Part shown: piece by piece, positions 9,579 to 16,743 of the stretch
How positions within the stretch are numbered: position 1 is the first letter of the stretch
Layout of the letters: the number at the start of each line of letters is the position of its first letter
NCBI RefSeq assembly: GCF_900625105.1
Contig: NZ_UYYD01000004.1
Coordinates: 62,001 to 126,000 of the forward strand
Length of the DNA stretch: 64,000 nucleotides
Direction of reading: 5' to 3'
Source of the DNA: Agathobaculum sp. Marseille-P7918
GTDB lineage: Bacteria > Bacillota > Clostridia > Oscillospirales > Butyricicoccaceae
Program-made: the position numbers and the translations under genes
The notes under the pieces: generated by a model
Told to the model about the DNA's origin: nothing
Seen by the model: the letters and a program-made list of their open reading frames with translations, nothing else
Database searches by the model: none

Positions 9579-9911
9579 ATGGATTTGAGCAAATTTTTTG
9601 TCAAAGCGCCGCTCATTCCGGTCATCTGTCAGGATGAGGTCAGCGGCGAGGTGCTCATGCTGGGCTACGCCAATGAGGAGGCGCTTCAGCTGACCATGGA
9701 CACCGGCACAGCGTGGTTTTTCTCGCGCTCGCGGCAGAAGCTGTGGAACAAGGGCGAAACGTCGGGCAATTTCATCTTCGTCAAAAAGATCCTGTCCGAC
9801 TGCGACGACGATACGCTGATTTATGTCGGCACGCCCAAGGGCCCGGTTTGTCATACGGGCAACCGCACCTGCTTCTACACGACGCTGTGGGAGAAGGGAG
9901 CGCAGTCCTAA
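9579..9911 (+). CDS. hisI: phosphoribosyl-AMP cyclohydrolase
   Basis: Zinc- and magnesium-dependent opening of the phosphoribosyl-AMP purine ring. The 110-residue protein is the stand-alone cyclohydrolase, not the HisIE fusion. Family segments are [29 protein letters not shown], the LSDCDDDTL metal site and the zinc cysteines in [12 protein letters not shown]. The gene is followed with a TAATG overlap by a 29-codon ORF rather than directly by hisE. Confidence 0.96.
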   Translation: MDLSKFFVKAPLIPVICQDEVSGEVLMLGYANEEALQLTMDTGTAWFFSRSRQKLWNKGETSGNFIFVKKILSDCDDDTLIYVGTPKGPVCHTGNRTCFYTTLWEKGAQS

Positions 9912-10000
9912 TGGCGTTTCCACTGGTGACGATTTTGGGTGCTGCCGTTGTGGCGATTGTGGTGATCGCAGCGGTCGTGCTGCTGGTCACCAGACGATAA
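9911..10000 (+). CDS. 29-residue single-span membrane microprotein in the his operon
   Basis: This short ORF starts at an ATG overlapping the hisI stop (TAATG) and ends 26 bases before hisE. The product begins [10 protein letters not shown], then has an uninterrupted run of Val, Ala, Ile and Leu to about residue 26, and ends TRR. This is a single predicted membrane helix with a positive C-terminal end (N-out/C-in by the positive-inside rule). A GGGAG lies ten bases upstream of the ATG. The overlapping start and stop imply coupled translation with hisI. I recognise no family. The alternative is chance, but the exact overlap, clean hydrophobic helix and dedicated space between hisI and hisE favour a real gene. 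Confidence 0.6.
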   Translation: MAFPLVTILGAAVVAIVVIAAVVLLVTRR

Positions 10001-10026
10001 GATAGTAAAAAAGAAGGAGAAACGAT

Positions 10027-10350
10027 ATGAATTCGTTTGAACAGATGGAAGCGGTCATCGCGCAGCGGCGCGCGGAACCGCAGGAGAATTCCTATACCTG
10101 CTACCTGTTTGACAAGGGTCTGGATAAGATCCTCAAAAAGGTGGGCGAGGAGTGCGCGGAAACCATCATCGCTGCGAAAAACGGCGATAAAACCGAACTG
10201 GTTGGTGAGATCAACGACGTGTTCTATCACATGATGGTCATGATGAACGAATGCGGCGTGACGCTCGCAGAGGTCTGCGAGGAGATGGACGTGCGCGCGC
10301 AGAAGATCGGCAACCTGAAGAAGTTCCACGTTTCCGATCACAATACCTGA
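10027..10350 (+). CDS. hisE: phosphoribosyl-ATP pyrophosphatase
   Basis: Hydrolyses phosphoribosyl-ATP to phosphoribosyl-AMP and pyrophosphate. The 107-residue all-alpha MazG-like protein has the metal-binding helices KKVGEECAETIIAAKN and EINDVFYHMMVMM. The start is supported by AGAAGGAGA upstream. It is the last gene of the operon; a bifurcated terminator hairpin follows about 110 bases later. It is separate from hisI here, with the small membrane ORF between them. Confidence 0.96.
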   Translation: MNSFEQMEAVIAQRRAEPQENSYTCYLFDKGLDKILKKVGEECAETIIAAKNGDKTELVGEINDVFYHMMVMMNECGVTLAEVCEEMDVRAQKIGNLKKFHVSDHNT

Positions 10351-10460
10351 GAAAAACCGAACAATTTCCTTTCCTGCTCCGTGTAATGGATAAAAATAAA
10401 TGATACTGCTGTCAGAAAAACGGGCGGTCGATCGTATGGTAGGCAGGAGGAGAAAAATTT

Positions 10461-10505
10461 CCCCCGAAAAAACGCGGCATAACCGCAACGATTCGGGGGA
10501 TTTTT
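10461..10505 (+). terminator. intrinsic terminator of the his operon
   Basis: An 8-bp outer stem (CCCCCGAA at 10461-10468 with TTCGGGGG at 10492-10499) encloses a second small stem (GCGG/CCGC at 10474-10486). It is followed by ATTTTT. Confidence 0.8.
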
Positions 10506-10588
10506 GACTCTGTATCAGTAGAGACTGGCGATTGCAGTCGTGACGGCCTTCAGAAAATTTTAAGGATTTTCCTGGCGAAATCGAAAGA

Positions 10589-10602
10589 GTATATGGATAT
10601 AC
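10589..10602. promoter_or_regulatory. perfect dyad, possible operator
   Basis: GTATAT-GG-ATATAC is a perfect inverted repeat 55 bases upstream of the C39-like peptidase start. Its second arm overlaps a TATACT that could serve as a -10 box, so a dimeric repressor could act here. The regulator is unknown. Confidence 0.35.
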
Positions 10603-10618
10603 TGGATACATGGACAGA

Positions 10619-10640
10619 GACAGGCCCGGAAGGGTCTGTC
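10619..10640 (+). promoter_or_regulatory. leader hairpin abutting the ribosome binding site
   Basis: GACAGGCCC (10619-10627) pairs with GGGTCTGTC (10632-10640), with one G-U pair and a GGAA tetraloop. The stem ends exactly where the GGGAAAGGA ribosome binding site begins. It could stabilise the 5' end of the mRNA or tune initiation. Confidence 0.45.
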
Positions 10641-10656
10641 GGGAAAGGAAATTGTT

Positions 10657-11559
10657 ATGACGACTCGTTATAGGACGGTACAGGTGAAAACTGCGGCACC
10701 GCGGACGGCGCCCCGCCCGGCCAGACGGCATACACGTCGCCGAGCGCGCCGTCGGCATCCGTTTCGGCTGTTGTTTGCGCTGTTCTTGCTTGGCGCGGCG
10801 ATTTTGTTTGTGCCGCGTGCCGCGTGCGGCGGTGCTGCTGCCCTGCGTTGGCAGCGGGACGGCGTGGATGTCCAAAGCGGCACAGCGGCGGCGATTTTCC
10901 GGCTGTCGATGACTGACAGCCGTGCGGACGAAATTTTGCAGCATCCGGAGAATTATCCGCCGGCGCTGCTCGATCTGCTTGCGGGCAACCGTGAAACGCT
11001 GGACTTTGTGCTGGATTATCCCGCGCATCACGCGGATGCGCCGGCCGAAAGCCTGAGCGAACCGCTCGACACCGTGCCGCTTTTGCTGCAATGGGACGAA
11101 CGATGGGGATATCAGGATTACGGCGGCAGCATGATCGCGGTCAGCGGCTGCGCGCCGACCAGCCTGTCCATGGCGGCGGCTTATTTGACCGGGGACCGCA
11201 CAGTCACGCCGTGCCGCATAGCGCAGTATGCGGCGGAACACGGGTATTACATACCGGGGCAGGGGACAAGCTGGTCGCTGCTTAGCGAGGGCGCGTCAGC
11301 CTTCGGTATCAGCTGCCGTCAGCTGTCGCTGGATAAAACGCAGATCGACGCCGCGCTTGACGCAGGACAGCCGGTCATCTGTTCGATGCTGCCGGGTGAT
11401 TTTACGACTGAGGGGCATTTTATTGTGCTGACCGGGTGCGCCGAGAACGGAGAATATGAGGTATGCGATCCGAACAGCATCAAACGCAGTGAAAAAACAT
11501 GGTCGTATGACCGGCTGAGCGACCAGATTGCCGCGCTGTGGGCCTGCTCACTTCAATAA
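10657..11559 (+). CDS. membrane-anchored C39-like cysteine peptidase
   Basis: A 300-residue protein with a very basic cytoplasmic N-terminus (residues 1-37 rich in Arg), one membrane helix at about 36-53 and an extracytoplasmic domain. The C-terminal half (about 140-300) looks like Peptidase_C39_2. The candidate nucleophile Cys165 is in SGCAPTSLSMA, His254 is in GHFIVLTG and Asp271 is in VCDPNS, giving the expected Cys-His-Asp order. Such proteins cleave or bind peptides at the cell surface; the substrate is unknown. No ABC transporter domain or double-glycine leader peptide is nearby, so it is not a bacteriocin exporter. It is monocistronic, with its own terminator. Confidence 0.85.
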   Translation: MTTRYRTVQVKTAAPRTAPRPARRHTRRRARRRHPFRLLFALFLLGAAILFVPRAACGGAAALRWQRDGVDVQSGTAAAIFRLSMTDSRADEILQHPENYPPALLDLLAGNRETLDFVLDYPAHHADAPAESLSEPLDTVPLLLQWDERWGYQDYGGSMIAVSGCAPTSLSMAAAYLTGDRTVTPCRIAQYAAEHGYYIPGQGTSWSLLSEGASAFGISCRQLSLDKTQIDAALDAGQPVICSMLPGDFTTEGHFIVLTGCAENGEYEVCDPNSIKRSEKTWSYDRLSDQIAALWACSLQ

Positions 11560-11565
11560 GGGAAG

Positions 11566-11590
11566 AAAGGGACGCTTTTGCGTCCCTTTT
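11566..11590 (+). terminator. intrinsic terminator after the C39-like peptidase gene
   Basis: AAAGGGACGC, a TTTT loop and GCGTCCCTTTT form a 10-bp stem with a T-rich 3' arm. Confidence 0.85.
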
Positions 11591-11640
11591 GCTTGCCTGT
11601 TGCCATCAAACGTGATATGCTTGTGCAGAGGTGAAAAACA

Positions 11641-12120
11641 ATGCGTAGAAAAGACAGAGAAATCACGGGACGGGAGAATATCGAGCCGATTTTGCAGGCA
11701 TGCAAAACCTGTCGGCTGGCGATGATCGCGGACGGTGCGCCGTATGTGATCCCGCTCAATTTCGGGTATACATGGGATGAGGACGGGTTGACGCTTTATT
11801 TCCACAGCGGCCTCAAGGGCAAAAAGATCGACGCATTGCGTGCGGATGCGCGCGTGTGCTTTGAGATGGATACCGAAATGGGTCTGACCGGCGAGGGCGA
11901 TCTGGCCTGCCGGTACAGCTATGCATTTTCTTCGGTCGTGGGCTACGGCAACATCCAGTTTGCACAGAACAACGAGGAAAAACGGCGCGGTTTTGACATC
12001 ATCATGCAGCACCAGACCGGCCGCGGCGGCTGGAGCTATACCGACCCGGCGCTGAGCGTCGCCGAGGTGTTCTGGGTGCATGCCGATTCGTTTGAGGGTT
12101 CGCGCAAGCTGCCGAAATAA
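11641..12120 (+). CDS. pyridoxamine 5'-phosphate oxidase-like (NimA-type) flavin-binding protein
   Basis: A 159-residue split-barrel FMN-binding protein of the PNPOx superfamily. It resembles the Nim/HugZ-like group: LQACKTCRLAMIADGAPYV, IPLNFGYTW, LYFHSGLKGKKIDALR and C-terminal EGSRKL. Members bind FMN or heme; some reduce nitroimidazoles. It is too short and divergent to be PdxH, and I do not infer antibiotic resistance from this similarity. An AGAGGTG ribosome binding site precedes the ATG. Confidence 0.85.
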   Translation: MRRKDREITGRENIEPILQACKTCRLAMIADGAPYVIPLNFGYTWDEDGLTLYFHSGLKGKKIDALRADARVCFEMDTEMGLTGEGDLACRYSYAFSSVVGYGNIQFAQNNEEKRRGFDIIMQHQTGRGGWSYTDPALSVAEVFWVHADSFEGSRKLPK

Positions 12121-12145
12121 CAAACGGGTTCAGGGGGAATGAACC

Positions 12146-13381
12146 ATGAAGCAGGCAAATCGCTGGATCGGATGGTTGTCCATACTGGTTTTGGTCGCTG
12201 CAACGGGTGCATTGGTGTTTTTCGGCGTGCAGCAGGAAGAGCCGCAGGCCGCTGCGCCGCCGCCCGCGCCGGAAATTGCCGAGCCAGTCGAACCGGCTGT
12301 GCAGGATACGGTCGCAACGCTGTGCGTGGCGGGTGATCTGGTGATTCATATGCCGATCATCAACGAGGCATACGACAGCGCATCCGGCCAACATGATTTT
12401 ACCTATCTGTTTGAGCAGGTGCGGCCGTATTACGAGCAGGCGGATTATGCGGTTGCGTGTCTCGAAACCACGTTTAACGGTCCGCCGTATTCCGGCTATC
12501 CGCAGTTCTGCGCGCCGGACAAGCTGGCACACGATCTGAAGACGGTCGGGTTCGACCTGCTTTCCACGGTGGGCAACCACAGCCTGGATACATGGCATGA
12601 CGGGCTGGTGCGCACGCTGGATGTGTTGGACGAGGCTGGGATGGATCACGTCGGCACTTACCGCACGCAGGAGGAAAACGACACGGTCAAGGTGGTGGAT
12701 GTGGGCGGCATTCGGCTGGCGATGCTGGGGTACACCTACGGCACAAACGGCCTGCCGCTGGGTGAGCATCCTTACAGTGTCAACGTTTACACGACCGACT
12801 ATCTGACCAATTGCAGTCAGGTGGATTATGACCGCATTGCCGCAGATCTGGCGCGCGCCAAGCAGACCGATGCGGATGCGATCGCGGTGTTTATGCATTG
12901 GGGACAGGAATACAGCCGGACGCCGAGCGACCAGCAGAGAGAGCTGGCGGATTTTCTGTTTGAAAACGGCGCGACACTCGTGCTGGGCGGTCATGTGCAT
13001 GTGCCGCAGCCGATGGAACTGCGGCAGCTGCCCGACGGGCGGACCGGATATTTGTGCTACTGTCTGGGCAACTTCATTTCCAATCAGCACGACCCCTATA
13101 CCAATCTGACCGCAGCAGTCAATCTGGAACTGACCAAGGACGGCGAGACCGGCGAAGTGACCGTGTCGGCCTGCGAGTATATTCCGATGTATATGCTGCA
13201 TCCGGATGCGTCGAACGAGGGCTGTTACCGGCTGCTCGATATCAAGCGCACCATGCAGGATTACGAAAACGGCGATACCTCGATCATCGGGGAGACCGGT
13301 TATCAGAACTTGAAACAGGGACTGGCCGATCTGCGCACGATTTTCGGAACGGAGGAGACACTCTCCCTGAAAACAGCATAA
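12146..13381 (+). CDS. CapA-like metallophosphatase-fold lipoprotein-like or membrane-anchored protein
   Basis: A 411-residue protein of the PGA_cap (CapA/PgsA) family. Residues about 7-27 form an N-terminal membrane anchor, followed by a Pro/Ala/Glu-rich linker to about residue 50. The calcineurin-like metal-binding pattern is seen in GDLVIH, TVGNHSLD, MHWGQEY and GGHVHVPQP. CapA in Bacillus helps export and anchor poly-gamma-glutamate, but capBC are not nearby and the family is broad in Clostridia, so the role here is unassigned. There is no Cys at a lipobox position, so anchoring is probably by the helix. A strong terminator follows. Confidence 0.85.
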   Translation: MKQANRWIGWLSILVLVAATGALVFFGVQQEEPQAAAPPPAPEIAEPVEPAVQDTVATLCVAGDLVIHMPIINEAYDSASGQHDFTYLFEQVRPYYEQADYAVACLETTFNGPPYSGYPQFCAPDKLAHDLKTVGFDLLSTVGNHSLDTWHDGLVRTLDVLDEAGMDHVGTYRTQEENDTVKVVDVGGIRLAMLGYTYGTNGLPLGEHPYSVNVYTTDYLTNCSQVDYDRIAADLARAKQTDADAIAVFMHWGQEYSRTPSDQQRELADFLFENGATLVLGGHVHVPQPMELRQLPDGRTGYLCYCLGNFISNQHDPYTNLTAAVNLELTKDGETGEVTVSACEYIPMYMLHPDASNEGCYRLLDIKRTMQDYENGDTSIIGETGYQNLKQGLADLRTIFGTEETLSLKTA

Positions 13382-13387
13382 AACAAC

Positions 13388-13418
13388 AGCCGGAGATCTT
13401 TCGATCTCCGGCTAGTTT
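13388..13418 (+). terminator. intrinsic terminator after the CapA-like gene
   Basis: An 11-bp perfect stem (13388-13398 with 13403-13413, loop TTTC) is followed by AGTTTTG. It lies between convergent genes but the T-run serves the plus strand. Confidence 0.8.
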
Positions 13419-13437
13419 TGTATCTGCATGCAAATAA

Positions 13438-14037
13438 TCAGTCCCAGAAGTGCTGCGCCATCTCTTCTGCCTGGTTTTCTGCCGCGCGAAGCAGTGCCTC
13501 AGCGTCGTTGCCGACGATATCCAGCCCTTCGGCTGCAAGTGTGTCAAACCGTCCGGCGGACAGCAGTTTGCAGAGGGACAGCAGATAGGCGGAAGCGTGG
13601 TCGGCCAGCACGGGATCGCGGTTATCCACAATGCCGCCGCGCGTGGTGACATAGACAAAGCGCGTCAGGCGGCAATCGCCCACGGGGTAGTTGTCGCTGC
13701 CGTAGTGGAAGGTCAGGCCGGTGACGCACAGGCGTTCCAGATAATTGCGCACCATGGACGGCACGCTCATGTCCCAGAACGGGCAGGCGAGCACGACCGC
13801 GTCCGCCGTTTTGAACTGGTTGGCAAGCGCGAAGAACGGCGCACCGAACGCACCGGCAGCAGACAGCGCGTCGCGTTCCGCGATATCCTTGGCGTCGTAA
13901 GGCGTCAGATGCAGCGCAGGCAGCAGCAGCACTTCGATTTCCGCATCCGGGATGCGGCTGACCAGCCGCTGCGCCAGACGCAGGGTGCGGGACTGGCCGC
14001 CGCGGATGCAGCCGTTGACGAACAGGACTTTTTTCAT
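13438..14037 (-). CDS. flavodoxin-like fold NAD(P)H oxidoreductase (FMN-dependent azoreductase family)
   Basis: A 199-residue cytosolic flavoprotein of the Flavodoxin_2/AcpD family. The N-terminal strand-loop MKKVLFVNGCIRGGQSRT is the FMN phosphate-binding region. PFWDMSVPSMVRNYLERL forms the typical dimer/FMN segment, and VTTRGG lines the isoalloxazine site. Members reduce quinones, azo dyes or nitro compounds with NAD(P)H. The in vivo substrate is unknown. It ends near the convergent CapA-like gene. The next upstream minus-strand gene ends only six bases before its start, so the two are probably one unit. Confidence 0.85.
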   Translation of the reverse strand: MKKVLFVNGCIRGGQSRTLRLAQRLVSRIPDAEIEVLLLPALHLTPYDAKDIAERDALSAAGAFGAPFFALANQFKTADAVVLACPFWDMSVPSMVRNYLERLCVTGLTFHYGSDNYPVGDCRLTRFVYVTTRGGIVDNRDPVLADHASAYLLSLCKLLSAGRFDTLAAEGLDIVGNDAEALLRAAENQAEEMAQHFWD

Positions 14038-14043
14038 AGCGGG

Positions 14044-14451
14044 TTACTCCTTTGGCAAAGCTTTGCCGCATTTGCGGCAAAAGGCAAAATCATCTTGCAC
14101 CGGTGCGCCGCAATAGGGGCAGAAGCTGCTGCCTGTGGGCGCGGCATCCGGTGTGTGTTCCGGCTTGTCGCCGAAATATTGGTTGAGCGGGTCGGGTTCC
14201 TCGCGGTCATCCGTGATGTCAAACGAGGAATACCGGTTTTTCCCGGTGGCGTTTTTGAAATTGTAAACGGCGTTAAAAATACCGATGATGACGAACAGCA
14301 CGCCGAACAGCGGGAAGATGATGCCGATGAGACCCAAGCCTTTGGTCATGGATGCGGCGAGCACCGTCCAGAAGATGCCGAACACGATACCGAAAATCGA
14401 GCCGAAGCCGCCCATCATGGAGGGGCCGCGGCCAGGTTTAATGCTTTTCAT
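14044..14451 (-). CDS. membrane protein with C-terminal zinc ribbon
   Basis: A 135-residue protein with two hydrophobic helices at about 16-36 and 40-60, a polar linker, and a C-terminal zinc ribbon formed by Cys111, Cys114, Cys125 and Cys128 (CPYC and CRKC). The architecture is common in Clostridia with no assigned function. It lies directly upstream of the flavodoxin-like gene on the same strand. The Met/Gly-rich N-terminus is not a cleavable signal. Confidence 0.8.
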   Translation of the reverse strand: MKSIKPGRGPSMMGGFGSIFGIVFGIFWTVLAASMTKGLGLIGIIFPLFGVLFVIIGIFNAVYNFKNATGKNRYSSFDITDDREEPDPLNQYFGDKPEHTPDAAPTGSSFCPYCGAPVQDDFAFCRKCGKALPKE

Positions 14452-14504
14452 AGTATTCCACCTGCCTTTGCTTCATCATATCACAGCGCGCGGTAAAAGA
14501 CAAG

Positions 14505-14541
14505 AAAACCGCATCCCGTTTTGACAGCGGGATGCGGTTTT
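14505..14541 (-). terminator. intrinsic terminator of the flavin reductase-rubredoxin gene
   Basis: A perfect 14-bp stem (14505-14518 with 14528-14541) has A-tracts on one arm and T-tracts on the other. It lies just downstream of the minus-strand gene ending at 14558. Confidence 0.85.
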
Positions 14542-14557
14542 GCACGCTTATAAAATC

Positions 14558-15190
14558 TTATGCTTCGCTGCGCTTGACGAATTTGCTGCGCGGCGCGCGG
14601 CAGATCGGGCAGACATAGTCGTCCGGGATGGTTTCGTCCAGACGGACATAGCCGCAGACCGTGCACTTCCAGCCGGCGTCCGGGCCGACTTCGTGATAAA
14701 CGGGCGCGGCGGGAGGCGCGTCCTTGCCGCGGCTCTCAAGTGCCTTGACGGTCAGGCAGTCGCCGTCGGCGAGCACCTCGGCGTCGGTCAGATCGCAGAT
14801 AAACAGCGTGTACGAGCCGATGGCGACCGTTTCGGTCACACGCAGGCTCAGGCGGGAGACCATGCCGTCTTTCAGGAACGGGCAGCCGTTTGCATCCGTT
14901 TCAAACGGGAAGGAGGCGAATTTGTCGATCGCGCGGCCGGATTTATAGCCGAATTCGTTGACGATCTTCTCATCGGCGTCCTGCGCGAGCAGGGTGACGG
15001 CGGCAACACCGCTTTGCTTCAGCGCCGCACCGGTGGCCGAATCGTTGTTGAGCGACAGCGTGAACTTCGGCGGGCGGGAAGAAGAAACCTGATGGAGCGA
15101 ATTGATGATGCAGCCGAAGTTTTTTCCGTCGGCCGCAGTGGAGATCAGGGCAAGACTGTAATCGAGCTTTTTGTAAGCGGCGTTGTTCAT
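14558..15190 (-). CDS. flavin reductase domain-rubredoxin fusion (high molecular weight rubredoxin)
   Basis: A 210-residue electron-transfer protein. Residues about 1-155 form a flavin reductase-like split barrel (LALISTAADGKNFGCIINS start). The C-terminus is a rubredoxin with iron ligands Cys176, Cys179, Cys194 and Cys197 in WKCTVCGYV and DDYVCPICRAP. In clostridia and acetogens such proteins pass electrons from NAD(P)H to flavodiiron proteins or rubrerythrins for oxygen and peroxide removal. No partner is adjacent. The rubredoxin is slightly variant at its end but retains all ligands. It is monocistronic, with an AT-rich promoter. Confidence 0.93.
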   Translation of the reverse strand: MNNAAYKKLDYSLALISTAADGKNFGCIINSLHQVSSSRPPKFTLSLNNDSATGAALKQSGVAAVTLLAQDADEKIVNEFGYKSGRAIDKFASFPFETDANGCPFLKDGMVSRLSLRVTETVAIGSYTLFICDLTDAEVLADGDCLTVKALESRGKDAPPAAPVYHEVGPDAGWKCTVCGYVRLDETIPDDYVCPICRAPRSKFVKRSEA

Positions 15191-15246
15191 GGTGCAGCTC
15201 CCTTTCTTGTCATAATGAAAATAAATACTAATTACAAATTAATACT

Positions 15247-15276
15247 ATCATAATTCAAAAGGAAAAGCTACATCAA
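15247..15276 (-). promoter_or_regulatory. predicted promoter of the flavin reductase-rubredoxin gene
   Basis: Reading the minus strand, TTGATG (15276-15271) is followed after 18 bases by TATGAT (15252-15247). Downstream, AATACTA is repeated at 15224-15230 and 15241-15247 in an unusually AT-rich stretch. A redox-responsive repressor site is possible but not shown. Confidence 0.55.
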
Positions 15277-15309
15277 AATCAACAAAGTTGCAGGATGGGT
15301 TTTGGAGAA

Positions 15310-15648
15310 TCATAACAGGTTGATCAGGCTGGGACGTTCCAGTTCGGGCAGATGGTTCAGTTGGGCGATCAGCTCGGTGCGGTCGAGCAGGAAATCCTCG
15401 GTGTTTTGGGTTTTGTGCGCGGCGAGGACGCGGTCAAACAACCGGTCTGCCTGATCGATCTCGTCGTGCAGCAGCAGCGACCCAAGCAAAAGCTGTGCTT
15501 GGTCCCAACGCTGGTGGGCCTGCTCCAGATCGCCCGCCTGGATTTCGCTGACAATGCCGCCGACCGTTTGCTCAACGGTGTGCAGGCTCCACCAGCTGCC
15601 GAAAATAAGCAGCGCCAGCAGCACGAGCGCAACGTATAGCCGCCGCAT
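15310..15648 (-). CDS. DUF4363 family small membrane-anchored protein
   Basis: A 112-residue protein with an N-terminal membrane helix at about 4-22 and a helical extracytoplasmic tail (HTVEQTVGGIVSEIQAGDLEQA). Clostridial DUF4363 proteins are commonly encoded next to a DUF421 gene, as here, with one base between the two. The function is unknown; an envelope or sporulation role is inferred from the partner only. It is the second gene of the pair on the minus strand. Confidence 0.8.
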   Translation of the reverse strand: MRRLYVALVLLALLIFGSWWSLHTVEQTVGGIVSEIQAGDLEQAHQRWDQAQLLLGSLLLHDEIDQADRLFDRVLAAHKTQNTEDFLLDRTELIAQLNHLPELERPSLINLL

Positions 15649-15649
15649 A

Positions 15650-16324
15650 TCAGTGGCGCTCCTTTCTCTGGATAAAGCTGTTGCCGCAGTCGTCGAGCGT
15701 CATCAGGAACACGTCGGACAGCGCGATGCTCTGGTTTTTCAGACGGTTTTCGATGTCCTTGGGGTCAAGATGCAGCAGGCGGAGCGAGCGGCGCACCAGC
15801 TTGCCGTCCGACACGACCACCAGCGGCAGGCCGGTGTCTTTGGGCGTGATGCCCAGCATTTCCGCCGTGATCGGCTGCTGCGGCTGTTTGAGGATGACCG
15901 ACAGCGTGCCGTCCGGTTCAATCACGCCGTATTTGACGTCGGATACTGAGGAAACGTTTTGCTTGCGCAGCGTTTCGATGATCTCGTCGGTGGTCAGACG
16001 CATTTCGCGCAGCTTGGGGATATCCAGCCGGCCGCCGCGGATGATGATGGCCGGCTGGCCGTTGAGCAGCCGCCGGAACGCACGGCTTTTGAGCGCGACC
16101 CAGCTGAGCAGGATCTCCAAAACGATCAGCGTGGCAATCGGCACCAGCCCTGCAAAGATCGGGATGCCCAGATCCTGCATCGGAACCGCAGCCAGATCGG
16201 AAACCAGAATGGTGATCACCAGCTCGGACGGATCAAGCTCGCCGATCTGGCGTTTGCCCATCAGCCGGACGGCCAGGATGACCGCGAAATATAAAATCAG
16301 GGTGCGCAGCAGGGGAACGGCCAT
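15650..16324 (-). CDS. DUF421 family membrane protein (YetF/YrbG-like)
   Basis: A 224-residue protein with three predicted membrane helices in the first 80 residues, including VRLMGKRQIGELDPSELVITILVSD, which is diagnostic of DUF421. A soluble domain of about 140 residues follows (LNGQPAIIIRGGRLD). Paralogues in Bacillus include YetF and YdfS/YkjA, some made in the forespore. It forms a pair with the DUF4363 gene. The biochemical role is unknown. Confidence 0.9.
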   Translation of the reverse strand: MAVPLLRTLILYFAVILAVRLMGKRQIGELDPSELVITILVSDLAAVPMQDLGIPIFAGLVPIATLIVLEILLSWVALKSRAFRRLLNGQPAIIIRGGRLDIPKLREMRLTTDEIIETLRKQNVSSVSDVKYGVIEPDGTLSVILKQPQQPITAEMLGITPKDTGLPLVVVSDGKLVRRSLRLLHLDPKDIENRLKNQSIALSDVFLMTLDDCGNSFIQRKERH

Positions 16325-16424
16325 GTTTGAGCCTCTCTTCTATCAGAATTTACCGGTAGTATGGCACAAAAACAGCAGTTTATACCTGTGCAGGAATTTA
16401 ACAAAGTAAAATACGAAAAAGTTG

Positions 16425-16453
16425 TTGACAATCGCGTCAGGCCGTTCTATAAT
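16425..16453 (+). promoter_or_regulatory. consensus sigma-A promoter of the ilv operon
   Basis: TTGACA (16425-16430), a 17-base spacer and TATAAT (16448-16453) match the consensus in all twelve positions. Transcription should begin near 16460, just before the T-box stem I. Confidence 0.9.
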
Positions 16454-16469
16454 ATGAATTACATTTTGA

Positions 16470-16743
16470 ACAACGCAAGTTGGCGATGACCGGAAAAGTA
16501 GCGTCTGGAATCCGCAAGAGAGAGCCGCCGGGTGGTGCGAGGCGGTGGAGAAAGGAAAGTGCGAAAGTCCTCCGTGAGCCGAATGTCTGAAAAGGGATGA
16601 AACAGGGCCCCGTGTAAGGTGTTCCGTGTGATCTGCGTTAAAGATCGGGTTGAGTGGTCGCAGCATGGGTTTGCGTGCGCGGCAAGAAGAGTGGTACCGC
16701 AGAGGAATAGTCTTTGTCTCTTTGGAGAGGCGAAGGCTTTTTT
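16470..16743 (+). promoter_or_regulatory. T-box riboswitch (tRNA-sensing leader) of ilvB
   Basis: The leader contains the GATGACCGGAAAAGTAGCG start of stem I with an AGTA loop-E strand (16497-16500). An apical GC-rich arm lies around 16523-16547, then the opposing loop-E GAA followed by T and GTC (16581-16587). GTC at 16585-16587 is the likely specifier, a valine codon. The conserved T-box GAGTGGTACCGC lies at 16689-16700, with TGGT to pair with the tRNA NCCA end. The terminator has a 13-bp stem (16709-16721 with 16726-16738) and a T-run. Uncharged tRNA should stabilise the antiterminator and permit ilvBNC transcription. The specifier assignment rests on loop alignment by eye. Confidence 0.88.
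16709..16743 (+). terminator. T-box-controlled intrinsic terminator
   Basis: A 13-bp stem with several G-U pairs and a TTGG loop is followed by TTTTTT. It directly follows the T-box sequence that would form the competing antiterminator. Confidence 0.85.

Larger units (their letters stand above)
10351..10656. other. 306-base intergenic region between hisE and the C39-like peptidase gene
   Basis: It contains the his terminator (10461-10505), a perfect 14-base dyad GTATAT-GG-ATATAC at 10589-10602 and a hairpin directly before the next ribosome binding site (10619-10640). I see no convincing ORF. A weak -10-like TATACT overlaps the dyad. Confidence 0.6.

Noticed and set aside
11641-12120. Reading the Nim-like protein as a nitroimidazole resistance gene
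   Set aside because: The PNPOx-like family is broad and most members have no resistance role; no sequence feature here shows it.
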